Below, piece by piece: positions 16,403 to 24,739 of a stretch of 64,000 nt of DNA. The first letter of the stretch is position 1; every line of letters begins with the position of its first letter. Under the pieces are notes generated by a model, which was not told the origin of the DNA, did no database searches, and saw only the letters and a program-made list of their open reading frames with translations. The stretch is taken from the NCBI RefSeq assembly GCF_003112775.1, contig NZ_BFCH01000018.1, positions 920,362 through 984,361 of the forward strand. The letters run 5' to 3'. The stretch comes from Mycobacterium montefiorense. GTDB taxonomy: Bacteria > Actinomycetota > Actinomycetes > Mycobacteriales > Mycobacteriaceae. Both the position numbers and the translations under genes were made by a program.

Positions 16403-16773
16403 CCGGCCGCAACCGTGCACGCTGCGATCAGCGCGTCCGGATCGGTCACGCTGAGTACCAACGAGCGCAGCGTCGCCGACCTGAACGGAACTTTCGCCTG
16501 GACACCAGGCTCGATCGTCAATGCCACCAGCCCTTTTCCCGAACCGTTGACCAGCCAGCGACCGTTTGAATAGTGCACGCCCGCGGTGAAGGCCCGCTCG
16601 TCGGTCGCTTCGGCGCGAGTGATTGACGCGATCGGGATACGGGCGTCAAACGCCCAGCCCATCTTTACGCGCAGAGCCCCGTCTTCGACCCGCACCTCGC
16701 TGCTTTTGGGCCCGAGACCCAGCGGCGTGGATAACAGCACATACCAACGCTCGTACCGCAATTCCGTCTGCAC
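16399..16773 (-). CDS. Conserved hypothetical protein (Rv1914c-like)
   Basis: 124 residues without signal peptide or membrane helix. The pattern of short strands (WYVLLSTPLGLGPKSSEV, LRVKMGWAFDARIP, HYSNGRWLVNGSGKGLVALTI, KVPFRSATLRSLVLSVTDP) resembles a PH-like beta barrel. I recognise no catalytic motif. Position beside the MBL gene and divergent from aceA fits Rv1914c. Function unknown. Confidence 0.6.
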   Translation of the reverse strand: MQTELRYERWYVLLSTPLGLGPKSSEVRVEDGALRVKMGWAFDARIPIASITRAEATDERAFTAGVHYSNGRWLVNGSGKGLVALTIEPGVQAKVPFRSATLRSLVLSVTDPDALIAACTVAAG

Positions 16774-17116
16774 CCGACCGACCTTACTCGTAGTTTGCTG
16801 GCTGGGATGGATTTATTTTCATCTACCCATCTATGTAGTTTGCTACCTGGGTCACGGACCGCGGCCCGAACCGGCCCGGCGGCGACAGCCTCATCGAAAT
16901 GTGTTGCTCTGCAATACCTTAGGAGGACGGCAATAGCGGGAATCCGCGCCTCGCCGGGCCCGACCTGCCGCATCGGTGTTCTTTGACCCCGGAGTACGGG
17001 GTGTGGCAACAGGTTTGGCCCGGCTCGGTAACCGGTCAATTAACCATGATTGAAATATCGGGTCCGGGGATAGACTCACGTGCAGCGAAATCGTGCTGAC
17101 AGAGGAGCCTAAGGCC
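16774..17116. other. 343-bp intergenic region upstream of aceA
   Basis: No convincing gene is visible. The region is AT-richer than its neighbours. TTGAAA (17050-17055) and TAGACT (17071-17076), separated by 15 bp and about 40 bp upstream of the aceA start, could form a weak sigma-A-type promoter. An AGAGGAG ribosome site lies at 17101-17107. Confidence 0.35.
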
Positions 17117-19417
17117 ATGGCAATCATCGACGCGGACACCGAGGTCCCCGCACCCTTCGAGCAAGACCTGGAACAACAGACAGCCGCCACGCAGCAATAC
17201 TTCGATGACCCACGGTTTGCCGGGATCATTCGCCTCTATACGGCCCGCCAAGTAGTAGAGCAACGCGGCACGATACCGACCGACTACACCGTGGCCCGGG
17301 AAGCGGCAAAAGCGTTCTATCCGCACCTGCGCGCGCTTTTCGCGGCGAAGAAAAGCATCACCACCTTCGGGCCGTACTCACCCGGACAGGCGGTGAGCAT
17401 GAAACGGATGGGCATCGAAGGGATCTATCTGGGCGGTTGGGCAACCTCCGCCAAAGGGTCCACCACTGAGGATCCCGGGCCCGACCTCGCCAGTTACCCG
17501 CTGAGCCAGGTGCCCGAAGATGCCGCGGTGCTGGTGCGTGCGCTTCTCACCGCGGACCGCAACCAGCGTTACCAGCGGCTGCAGATGAGCGAACAGCAGC
17601 GCGCCACAGCCAAGCAGTATGACTTCCGGCCGTTCATCATCGCCGACGCGGACACTGGTCACGGCGGTGATCCGCACGTGCGCAACCTGATCCGCCGCTT
17701 CGTCGAAGTCGGCGTGCCCGGCTACCACATCGAAGACCAGCGCCCGGGTACCAAGAAGTGTGGTCATCAGGGCGGCAAGGTTCTGGTTCCGTCCGACGAA
17801 CAGATCAAGCGCCTCAACGCCGCGCGCTTCCAGCTTGACGTCATGGGTGTGCCGGGCATCATCGTCGCGCGCACCGACGCCGAGGCGGCCAACCTGATCG
17901 ACAGCAATTCCGACGAGCGCGACCAGGCGTTCCTGCTCGGAGCCACCAACCTGGACATTCCGTCCTACAAGAGCTGTTTCCTGGCGCTGATGCGGCGATT
18001 CCACGAGCTGGGCGTCAAGGGGCTCAACGGACATCTTCTGTATGCCCTCGCCGATAGCGAGTACGGCATCGCGACGGCGTGGCTGGAGCGGCAAGGCATC
18101 CTGGGCCTGGTCTCCGAAGCCGTCAACCAGTGGCGCGAGAACGGACAAGGCTCGATCGACGACCTGTTCGACCAGGCCGAATCGCGGTTCGTGGCCGCCT
18201 GGGAGGACGACGCCGGGCTGATGACCTATAGCGACGCCGTGGCGGACGTGCTGGCGTTCGGCGAAAGCGAAGGCGAGCCGGCGAGCATGAGTCCCGATGA
18301 GTGGCGCCAATTCGCCGTGCGCACGTCGCACTACGCCGCCCGCGGCAAGGCGCGAGAGTTGGGCGCCGCCCCACAATGGAGCCCGGAGCTGGCAAGGACC
18401 CCGGAAGGTTACTACCAGGTCCGCGGCGGCATTCCGTACGCGATCGCAAAGTCACTCGCGGCGGCGCCGTTCGCCGACATCCTCTGGATGGAGACCAAGA
18501 CCGCGGATCTGGCCGATGCCAAGGAGTTCGCCGACGCGATCCACGCCGAGTTCCCCGACCAGATGCTGGCCTACAACCTGTCACCGTCATTCAACTGGGA
18601 CACCACCGGGATGACCGACGAGGAAATGAAGCAGTTCCCCGTGGAACTCGGCAAGATGGGCTTCGTCTTCAACTTCATCACCTACGGCGGACATCAGATC
18701 GACGGTGTGGCCGCCGAGGAGTTCGCCACCAACCTCAGACAGGACGGCATGCTCGCGCTGGCCCGCTTGCAGCGCAAGATGCGCCTGGTCGAGTCGCCCT
18801 ACCGGACGCCGCAGACTCTGGTCGGTGGTCCCCGCAGCGACGCCGCGTTGGCCGCCTCCTCGGGCCGCACCGCGACCACGAAGGCGATGGGCAAAGGCTC
18901 GACCCAGCACCAGCACTTGGTGCAGACCGAGGTGCCCAAAAAGCTGCTGGAGGAGTGGCTGGCGCTGTGGAGCGAGCACTACCAGCTCGGCGAGAGACTC
19001 CGTGTGACGCTGCGGCCCCGCCGCGCCGGCTCGGACGTGCTCGAACTCGGCATCTACGGCAGCGACGACGACCCGCTGGCCAACGTCGTGGTCGATCCGA
19101 TCAAGGACCGGCACGGCCGCAGCATCCTGCAGGTGCGCGACCAGAACACGTTCGCCGAGAAGCTGCGCCAGAAGCGGCTGATGACTTTGATCCACCTGTG
19201 GCTGGTACACCGCTTCAAGGCCGACGCCGTCTACTACGTGACGCCCACCGAGGACAACCTGTATCAGACCGAGAAGATGAAGTCCCACGGCATCTTCACC
19301 GAGGTCTACCCGGAGGTCGGCGAGATCATCGTCGCCGAGGTGAACAAGCCACGCATCGCCGAGCTGCTGACAGCCGACCGGGTAGCGCTGCGGAAGCTGA
19401 TCACCAAGGACGGCTAG
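17117..19417 (+). CDS. aceA: Isocitrate lyase 2, full length
   Basis: 766 residues from ATG 17117 (GAGGAG upstream). It cleaves isocitrate to glyoxylate and succinate in the glyoxylate shunt and can act on 2-methylisocitrate in propionyl-CoA detoxification. The catalytic KKCGH lies at residues 213-217, preceded by IADADTGHGG, with NLSPSFNW near residue 495. The long form carries an extra C-terminal domain (about 600-766) typical of ICL2. In H37Rv this gene is split into aceAa and aceAb (Rv1915/Rv1916); here it is intact, as in CDC1551. Important when growing on fatty acids or sterols, matching the other gene content. Confidence 0.93.
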   Translation: MAIIDADTEVPAPFEQDLEQQTAATQQYFDDPRFAGIIRLYTARQVVEQRGTIPTDYTVAREAAKAFYPHLRALFAAKKSITTFGPYSPGQAVSMKRMGIEGIYLGGWATSAKGSTTEDPGPDLASYPLSQVPEDAAVLVRALLTADRNQRYQRLQMSEQQRATAKQYDFRPFIIADADTGHGGDPHVRNLIRRFVEVGVPGYHIEDQRPGTKKCGHQGGKVLVPSDEQIKRLNAARFQLDVMGVPGIIVARTDAEAANLIDSNSDERDQAFLLGATNLDIPSYKSCFLALMRRFHELGVKGLNGHLLYALADSEYGIATAWLERQGILGLVSEAVNQWRENGQGSIDDLFDQAESRFVAAWEDDAGLMTYSDAVADVLAFGESEGEPASMSPDEWRQFAVRTSHYAARGKARELGAAPQWSPELARTPEGYYQVRGGIPYAIAKSLAAAPFADILWMETKTADLADAKEFADAIHAEFPDQMLAYNLSPSFNWDTTGMTDEEMKQFPVELGKMGFVFNFITYGGHQIDGVAAEEFATNLRQDGMLALARLQRKMRLVESPYRTPQTLVGGPRSDAALAASSGRTATTKAMGKGSTQHQHLVQTEVPKKLLEEWLALWSEHYQLGERLRVTLRPRRAGSDVLELGIYGSDDDPLANVVVDPIKDRHGRSILQVRDQNTFAEKLRQKRLMTLIHLWLVHRFKADAVYYVTPTEDNLYQTEKMKSHGIFTEVYPEVGEIIVAEVNKPRIAELLTADRVALRKLITKDG

Positions 19418-19785
19418 TCTTCGCAGCCATCCAGTCCATGAAACTGGTTGGCTGCCCTAGTCTTTCGTTGCGTCGTGGCTATGAGCACCGCGATGTGGCC
19501 ACTTTGTGGCGCCGCCGTGCGGCGGGTTTGCTGATCGCGGTACTCAACAAGCCGCCGGATGCCCACCACTCGTGCAGGCCAATGACGTATACCCGTCGGG
19601 TTGGGTTCCCTGGGCCTGTTAGACATCCCAGGTAAACCTCATAAACCCTGGCGCCCAGCTCTCGAAAGCCATCACATTTTAGATCCCTAGGCGAATTATT
19701 CTTCCAGCAACTATTGCACAAGTGTATGATTTAGCCATCGGCGAAGTTAGCGCCCAATGGACACCCCGACAGAGAGGACAGACCG
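19418..19785. other. Intergenic region between aceA and a small exported protein gene
   Basis: 368 bp, noticeably less G+C-rich toward its right half. Short frames exist on both strands, but none has a ribosome site, recognisable domain or mycobacterial codon pattern. H37Rv carries PPE34/PPE35 here; I see no PPE remnant. Confidence 0.4.
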
Positions 19786-20001
19786 ATGAAGTCTCAGACC
19801 AAAATGACCATCACCACCTTCGGCGCAGCTGCGGCACTGGCTTTCGCCGTCGGCTTCGGCGGTCTCGGTGCCAGCCCGGCCGCGGCGGCACCGGCACCGG
19901 CAACTCACGCGCCCTCGAGCGTCACGCCAGCGAACGCGTCGGCGCCCGGCAGTATCCACCAGGCCGTCCTCATCGCCTGCATCTCTGGACTCAACTGCTA
20001 G
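19786..20001 (+). CDS. Small exported peptide with C-terminal cysteine pair
   Basis: 71 residues. A basic start (MKSQTKM) and hydrophobic stretch (about 8-28) end at an AAA-AP signal-peptidase site near residue 35, leaving a mature peptide of about 36 residues rich in Ala, Pro and Ser that ends in CISGLNC. AGAGAGGA lies upstream of the ATG. I do not recognise a family. The terminal C-x5-C could form a disulphide loop. A strong hairpin (20028-20061) follows 27 bp after the stop, suggesting a short monocistronic transcript. Confidence 0.6.
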   Translation: MKSQTKMTITTFGAAAALAFAVGFGGLGASPAAAAPAPATHAPSSVTPANASAPGSIHQAVLIACISGLNC

Positions 20002-20027
20002 ACCGCCGCACGCACACACGTGCTTAT

Positions 20028-20061
20028 CGATGGCCCATCTCCACCCCGAGATGGGCCATCG
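20028..20061 (+). terminator. 14-bp perfect hairpin after the small exported peptide gene
   Basis: CGATGGCCCATCTC (20028-20041) pairs exactly with 20048-20061 across a 6-base loop CACCCC. No T-run follows, as is usual for mycobacterial intrinsic terminators. It separates the peptide gene from the Gly-rich lipoprotein gene. Confidence 0.65.
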
Positions 20062-20151
20062 TCATGTCCAGGCCGATGCGCGGTTTGCGGACGACGCGAG
20101 TGGGTACGAACCAAGGAGTTTGCAGGAGAGTCGGAGAGAGTGGGGAGTCTG

Positions 20152-20544
20152 ATGAGATCGGAAGCTCGGACGGCGGCTGCGGTTTTCGGCGGTGCAGCCA
20201 TGCTCGTGCTGGCGGTTGGGTGCGGCGGCAGCAGCAATAAGGCACCCAGCAGCACGACAACGACAACCACCACAACCACCTCGACGTCCAGCGTCGCGCC
20301 CTCCACTGCCCCGGACACCGGCGGTCCGAGCGGCAGCGGCGGGCCCGGCGGCGGCGGTGGCACGGTCCCCGGCGGCCCCACTGGCGGCGGCGGACCCGGT
20401 GGCGGCGGCGGCAGCATTCCCGGCGGCCCGACCGGCGGCGGCGGACCCGGCGGCGGCAGCGGCAACATCCCGGGCGTCGGTGGCGGTGGTGGCGGACCCG
20501 GCGGCGGCGGTGGCTGCGTCGGCAACATCTGCGGCCACAGCTGA
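20152..20544 (+). CDS. Glycine-rich lipoprotein
   Basis: 130 residues. The signal peptide ends in the lipobox LAVGC, so the mature N-terminal Cys should be lipid-anchored. A Ser/Thr stretch (about 30-50) is followed by a Gly/Pro region (about 57-120) built from three or four imperfect 17-residue units ending in PGGPTGGGG, and a tail with two cysteines (GGCVGNICGHS). No enzymatic domain; likely a cell-envelope or surface protein. The reverse strand of the repeat gives a long spurious frame. A strong hairpin lies 29 bp after the stop. Confidence 0.65.
   Translation: MRSEARTAAAVFGGAAMLVLAVGCGGSSNKAPSSTTTTTTTTTSTSSVAPSTAPDTGGPSGSGGPGGGGGTVPGGPTGGGGPGGGGGSIPGGPTGGGGPGGGSGNIPGVGGGGGGPGGGGGCVGNICGHS
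20350..20515 (+). repeat. GC-rich tandem repeat coding Gly/Pro units
   Basis: Three to four degenerate 51-bp units inside the lipoprotein gene encode GGGGPGGGGG followed by a short variable tripeptide and PGGPTG. Copies differ mainly at the variable positions (TV, SI, NI). Such tracts often change length between strains. Confidence 0.6.
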
Positions 20545-20573
20545 TCGCGCCCTCGCGACAAATATGTGCTCGC

Positions 20574-20613
20574 GGTAGCCGAGGGGCCGGATAGATCTGG
20601 TCCCTCGGCTACC
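20574..20613 (+). terminator. Hairpin after the Gly-rich lipoprotein gene
   Basis: GGTAGCCGAGGG (20574-20585) pairs perfectly with 20602-20613, extended inward by one G-T and two C-G pairs, with a 10-base loop. There is no following T-run. Likely terminates the lipoprotein transcript ahead of the luciferase-like gene. Confidence 0.6.
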
Positions 20614-20620
20614 CAGCAGC

Positions 20621-20654
20621 GCGGTCGAGACGAATAACGACGCGGTCGAGACGA
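20621..20654. repeat. Two 13-bp direct repeats 21 bp apart
   Basis: GCGGTCGAGACGA occurs at 20621-20633 and again at 20642-20654. The 21-bp period equals two helical turns, which suits a dimeric regulator binding one face of the DNA upstream of the gene at 20740. No partner regulator is identified. Confidence 0.4.
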
Positions 20655-20739
20655 TCGGCGAGGTCAAGGCCGCTGACCCTCCCTGAGCCTTGCCAGCTTG
20701 AGTTATGGTTCTCCGCAACTCGACTGGAAGGTCTGCCCG

Positions 20740-21906
20740 ATGGCCAAGCTCAGGTTCGGATACTTCATCGCCCCCTTCCATCGCGCGGGCACCAACCCGA
20801 CACTGGCGTTGCAGCGGGACCTCGAGTTCGTCCAACACCTCGACGCTCTCGGCTTCGACGAAGCATGGATCGGCGAGCATCACTCAGCCGGCAGCGAACT
20901 CATCGCCTCGCCGGAGATCTTCATCGCCGCGGCCGCCGAGCGGACCAAGCGGATCAAGCTCTGCACCGGCGTCATCTCGCTGAGCTACCACAACCCGCTC
21001 TGGGTCGCCGATCGGTTGATGATGCTGGATCACCTCACCCACGGCCGCGTGATCGGCGGGGTGGGACCCGGCTCACTGCCCAGCGATTCGTCGATGATCG
21101 GGCTGAACCCGACCGACACCCGCGAGCTGTTGGAGACCAACCTGGACATCGTGGTCCGGCTGCTGGCGGGGGAGACCGTGAGCGCCAAGACCCCGACGCA
21201 CGAGCTGCATAACGCCAAGCTGCAGCTGGCCCCGTACTCCGACGGCGGGGTTCCGCTGGCCGTGGCCGCGGTCGCCTCCCCAACCGGTGCGCGGCTGGCC
21301 GGCAAGCACGGCATCGGCCTGCTCTCCATCGGGGCAACCTTGACCGTCGAGGGCTTCACCGCGCTCCAATATCACTGGGACATCGTCGAAGAACGCGCCG
21401 CGGCGTTCGGCACCACGGTCGACCGCAAGAACTGGAGCCTGGTCGGGCCGTTCCACATCGCCGAAACCGACACGCAAGCGCGCGAGGACGTGAAATTCGG
21501 CCTGGAGCCCTGGTTCCGGTACTTCCAGAAGGTGGCCGCGTTCCCGCAGATGACGATGCCGGGCGAGCAGATCGACGAGATGATCGACGTCATCAACGAG
21601 AACGGCGCGGGCGTGATCGGCACTCCGGAGCGAGCGCGGGCGCAGGTGCAGCGGATGTGGGATCAGTCGGGTGGGTTCGGCTGCATGCTGCAGATGGGTC
21701 ACGAGTGGGCCAACCCGGCAGCCACCAAACGGTCGGCAGAATTGTTTGCCGCCGAGGTGATGCCGCACTTCCAGGGGCAGTCTCAGCCGACAGTGGATGC
21801 GGCCGCACGCGCCAGCGAAGCGCGAGAAGGGCTCGCCGAATCGCAGAATCAGGCCGTCGAGCACATGACCAAGAAGTACCAGGACGAACTCAACGCGAAG
21901 AAGTAG
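20740..21906 (+). CDS. LLM-class flavin-dependent oxidoreductase (luciferase-like)
   Basis: 388 residues from ATG 20740. The TIM-barrel luciferase-like monooxygenase signatures are RFGYFIAPFHRAG, FDEAWIGEHHSAGSE, and LTHGRVIGGVGPGSLPSD. The C-terminal tail from about 355 is a charged helix. Members use FMNH2 or F420H2 to oxidise aldehydes, alkanes or other compounds; a flavin reductase partner is not adjacent. It converges on the FAD monooxygenase at 21910 with 3 bp between stops. Confidence 0.82.
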   Translation: MAKLRFGYFIAPFHRAGTNPTLALQRDLEFVQHLDALGFDEAWIGEHHSAGSELIASPEIFIAAAAERTKRIKLCTGVISLSYHNPLWVADRLMMLDHLTHGRVIGGVGPGSLPSDSSMIGLNPTDTRELLETNLDIVVRLLAGETVSAKTPTHELHNAKLQLAPYSDGGVPLAVAAVASPTGARLAGKHGIGLLSIGATLTVEGFTALQYHWDIVEERAAAFGTTVDRKNWSLVGPFHIAETDTQAREDVKFGLEPWFRYFQKVAAFPQMTMPGEQIDEMIDVINENGAGVIGTPERARAQVQRMWDQSGGFGCMLQMGHEWANPAATKRSAELFAAEVMPHFQGQSQPTVDAAARASEAREGLAESQNQAVEHMTKKYQDELNAKK

Positions 21907-21909
21907 CGC

Positions 21910-23475
21910 TCACAGTCCGAACCATCGCGCGAGCGCACCGCGCAGTTCACCCACGTCGTCCGCGCCGGGAGCGGCAGCCGACGACGCCCACGCCACATAG
22001 CCGTCGGGGCGCACCAGCAGCGCGGTGGCCGCCACGTCGCCAACCGCATGTCCGGCGGCGACGGTGAGCTGGTCCGCGACGTCCGCCACCGCGGCAGCCA
22101 CGTCGCCGGAGTCGGTCAGATCGAGAAGCAGCGGCCGTCCGGTGCGGGCCAGCTCCGCGACACGGCTCGTTGCGCCGCCGCTAGCCACGCCGAAGTCGGG
22201 CACCCAGTGCCCAGTCAGCGGGTGCGCCTCGGGGTCGGTGCCGTACCGATTTTCAGCGCCGGATATCAGGTCGCTGAGACGACGGGCGATATCGGAATCG
22301 GTGAGCAGCTCGGAAAAGAGCTGCCGCAGCGCGGTGACCTCGGGCCCGGGCCGGACGAGCGCTAATTGCGCGCGGCTGTGCATGATGACCCGCTCCGCAG
22401 CGGGACGGCGCTCTGCTTCATAGGTGTCGAGCAAGGCGGTCTCGACGCGCCCGTGCAACACCGCGGCGAGCTTCCAGCCAAGGTTCACTGCATCCTGCAG
22501 CCCCAGGTTGAGTCCCGGTCCACCCAGTGGGGAATGGACGTGCGCGGCGTCGCCTACCAAGATCACCCGTCCCACCTGGTACCGCGATGCGATTCGGGAG
22601 TTGATACCGCAAAATCTGCGCAGATCCAGCGGCGCGTCCGGCGACGCGGGTCGCAGCGGGACGTCGGTGCCGAGCACACGCTTGACGCTGGCCTCCAGTT
22701 CAGGCAGGCCCATCGGCGGTTGGTCGTCGTCGTCGTCGTCAACGCGTTCCTCGCGAGCCGATTTGTCCAGCTCGAAAACGAGCATCGCCGCGCGGCCGCC
22801 GAGCGCGCCGTATGCGAAGACCCCCTGATCTGCTCGATGAAACTGCAGGGGTGGCACTCGGCCAAACCCGGGGATGTCCAGCCCGCCGCGGACTGGGTCG
22901 ACCCAGTCCGCCGGCGGCAGTACGTCGAAACCCATCCGGGCGATCACGTCGTACGACGACATCCCGGGAAAATCGATGCCGGCCAATTTGCGGGTCACGC
23001 TGGTACCGCCGTCGGCGCCGATGAGGTACTTGGCTCGCAGCTGATAGGCGCCGTCCGGCCCGTCGACTTCCACCGTGACGCCGGCTGCGTCCTGATCAAA
23101 ACCGGTCAGTGCGTGACCCCAACGAAGATCCACGTCGTATTCGTTGGCCCGGTCCGCAAGCGCCTGAACAAGCTTGGGTTGTTGAACGGGCAGCAGAAAC
23201 GCCTGCGAGTCGGGCATCAGCGCGAGATCCAGTGCGAAGGCGGCGAACATCGGCCGAGGATTGAGTCGCGGTGGGTCCGCGGTTCCCGCGAGTGTGCTGT
23301 ACAGGCCGCGATGGTCCAGGATCCGAACCCCTTGGCCGATGACACCGTTTGCCCGCCGTAGGGGATTAGGGCCGGGCATCGGCTCCAGCACCACCGGCCG
23401 GATCCCGTTCAAGGCGAGTTCACCGGCCAGCATCAGCCCGTTGGGACCGCCACCCGCAATGACGACGTCAATCAC
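21910..23475 (-). CDS. FAD-dependent aromatic-ring monooxygenase (PHBH/PheA type)
   Basis: 521 residues. GGGPNGLMLAGELAL (8-22) binds the ADP part of FAD. The second flavin motif is ILVGDAAHVHSPLGG, followed by GLNLGLQDAVNLGWKLA. A C-terminal thioredoxin-like domain (about 400-521) is typical of phenol/resorcinol hydroxylases and rifampicin monooxygenase relatives. It hydroxylates an aromatic substrate using NAD(P)H and O2; the substrate is unknown. An acidic run of six Asp (around residue 255) is unusual. It is the single leftward gene here. Confidence 0.82.
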   Translation of the reverse strand: MIDVVIAGGGPNGLMLAGELALNGIRPVVLEPMPGPNPLRRANGVIGQGVRILDHRGLYSTLAGTADPPRLNPRPMFAAFALDLALMPDSQAFLLPVQQPKLVQALADRANEYDVDLRWGHALTGFDQDAAGVTVEVDGPDGAYQLRAKYLIGADGGTSVTRKLAGIDFPGMSSYDVIARMGFDVLPPADWVDPVRGGLDIPGFGRVPPLQFHRADQGVFAYGALGGRAAMLVFELDKSAREERVDDDDDDQPPMGLPELEASVKRVLGTDVPLRPASPDAPLDLRRFCGINSRIASRYQVGRVILVGDAAHVHSPLGGPGLNLGLQDAVNLGWKLAAVLHGRVETALLDTYEAERRPAAERVIMHSRAQLALVRPGPEVTALRQLFSELLTDSDIARRLSDLISGAENRYGTDPEAHPLTGHWVPDFGVASGGATSRVAELARTGRPLLLDLTDSGDVAAAVADVADQLTVAAGHAVGDVAATALLVRPDGYVAWASSAAAPGADDVGELRGALARWFGL

Positions 23476-23599
23476 TTAGCCAAGCTTAGTAGTTGGCGAC
23501 TGAACCGGCAAACGCCGACTCAACTGACAACGCCTGCTTTCATAACTCGGCGCTAGCCGCTTCCCAGCTGACGGCTAGTGACGAGCGCAAATCTGACGT

Positions 23600-23956
23600 A
23601 TGACGACCGCGCCCCGCCACCAGCCGCGAATCGTCCAAGTCCTCTTCGCCGGGATCGCGAGCATCGCGATGTTGGCGTTTGCCGACGCGGCCCAGCCCGC
23701 CGCCGCGGCGGCCATGTTCGGACAGATACGCCTAACGGCCATTGAGACGCCACCGCCGCAGGCCCCACCGAACGTCGTCGGCGGCGGTTTGGCCGCCGAC
23801 GACAACGACGACCAGGCGCAGCTTCAACAGCAACTGGCCGAGCAGCAGCTGCAACAGTCCGAGCAGCAGGCCGAACAACAAAACGAGGCAGCCCAACAGC
23901 AGGCCCAGCAAGCTGAACAACAGGGTCAATGGGTCGAGCAAAACCCCGGGCCGTAG
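23600..23956 (+). CDS. Exported glutamine-rich protein
   Basis: 118 residues. A signal peptide (hydrophobic about 14-27) ends with cleavage near AAAAA-MF. A proline-rich spacer follows, and then about residues 73-110 are dominated by Gln/Glu/Ala with heptad-like spacing (LQQQLAEQQLQQSEQQ), predicting a solvent-exposed coiled coil. No family recognised; resembles small Gln-rich exported proteins of mycobacteria. A perfect hairpin follows its stop. Confidence 0.55.
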   Translation: MTTAPRHQPRIVQVLFAGIASIAMLAFADAAQPAAAAAMFGQIRLTAIETPPPQAPPNVVGGGLAADDNDDQAQLQQQLAEQQLQQSEQQAEQQNEAAQQQAQQAEQQGQWVEQNPGP

Positions 23957-23967
23957 TCCGGCTACCA

Positions 23968-23998
23968 GCGTGACGGCCGCATGGCGCGGCCGTCACGC
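23968..23998. terminator. 13-bp perfect hairpin between convergent genes
   Basis: GCGTGACGGCCGC (23968-23980) pairs exactly with 23986-23998 around a 5-base loop ATGGC. It lies between the stop at 23956 and the stop of the leftward gene at 24036, so it can serve as terminator for both directions. Confidence 0.7.
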
Positions 23999-24035
23999 GC
24001 TATTCCGCGAAAACCCTTGCCCGCCGAGGGGCAGG

Positions 24036-24503
24036 TTAGCGTCCGCCGCCCGATTGCCGGTCGGCCGCTTTCACCAGGCGATCCGCGAGAAGCTTGACCG
24101 CCCCACCCAGCGCGGCCCGGGTCGCCGCGCCGGTGCCGCGAACTCCCTCGACGAACGAGCCCGACCAGCGAATGTCGGTACCGCCGGCCGCATTCGGGGT
24201 CAGCACCACCTCGCCGAGGTAGTCCTTTGCCGGCGATGGTGGTGCAACCAACTTGTAGACCTGCCGGCGATCCTGCTCGTACTCGACGATCTCTTCCTGC
24301 GCCAGGATCGGCCACACCCCGATCTTGCGAATCGCCCCGACACCGCCGGGCGCCGGATCACCTTGGCGGGTCCAACTCGAACGAACGACCACCGGCTTGG
24401 CCCAGCTAGACCAGTCGGCGCCGTCGGCCAGCAGCCGGAACACCGTCGCAGCGGGCGCACTAGTGGTCCGGTTGACCTCGAAGGAAAACTTACGACCAGA
24501 CAT
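24036..24503 (-). CDS. SRPBCC family protein (Rv1919c-like)
   Basis: 155 residues from the ATG at 24503, where the domain begins (MSGRKFSFEVNRTTSAPAATVFRLL); the longer frame upstream is not conserved in character. The sequence GVGAIRKIGVWPILAQEEIVEYEQDRRQVYKL is typical of polyketide-cyclase/dehydrase-type SRPBCC proteins that bind lipids. Location between aceA and the Rv1922-like lipoprotein agrees with Rv1919c. Biochemical role unknown. Confidence 0.75.
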   Translation of the reverse strand: MSGRKFSFEVNRTTSAPAATVFRLLADGADWSSWAKPVVVRSSWTRQGDPAPGGVGAIRKIGVWPILAQEEIVEYEQDRRQVYKLVAPPSPAKDYLGEVVLTPNAAGGTDIRWSGSFVEGVRGTGAATRAALGGAVKLLADRLVKAADRQSGGGR

Positions 24504-24739
24504 AGCCGCGTACCCTACCGCGAAGGCAATGGCTGCCGAGACCGGGCGGTGAGGATTCCGCAGCCAGGCCGGTGAAATCCAGCACGCGGCGGCGCGCCCA
24601 CGTGCATACTCACCGTGTGAGTCCGGGGGGCCAACGCGGACCCGCGACTGACACATTGGGGGAATTCTCAAGCGTGATGAAAAGCTCTGACGGACAGGCT
24701 ATTTCGAATCTGTCCGATGGCTTCGAAGGGCATGGTGAG

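Noticed and set aside
17378..18376. 332-codon minus-strand frame
   Set aside because: Antisense to the catalytic core of isocitrate lyase; no family features.
20062..20883. 273-codon minus-strand frame rich in Ala and Thr
   Set aside because: Generated by the reverse complement of the Gly/Pro repeat tract and crosses two hairpins; the plus-strand lipoprotein explains the region.
24572..24739. Longer N-terminus for the Rv1922-like lipoprotein
   Set aside because: It would put more than 20 extra residues before the signal peptide; the GTG at 24740 gives a normal lipoprotein signal.
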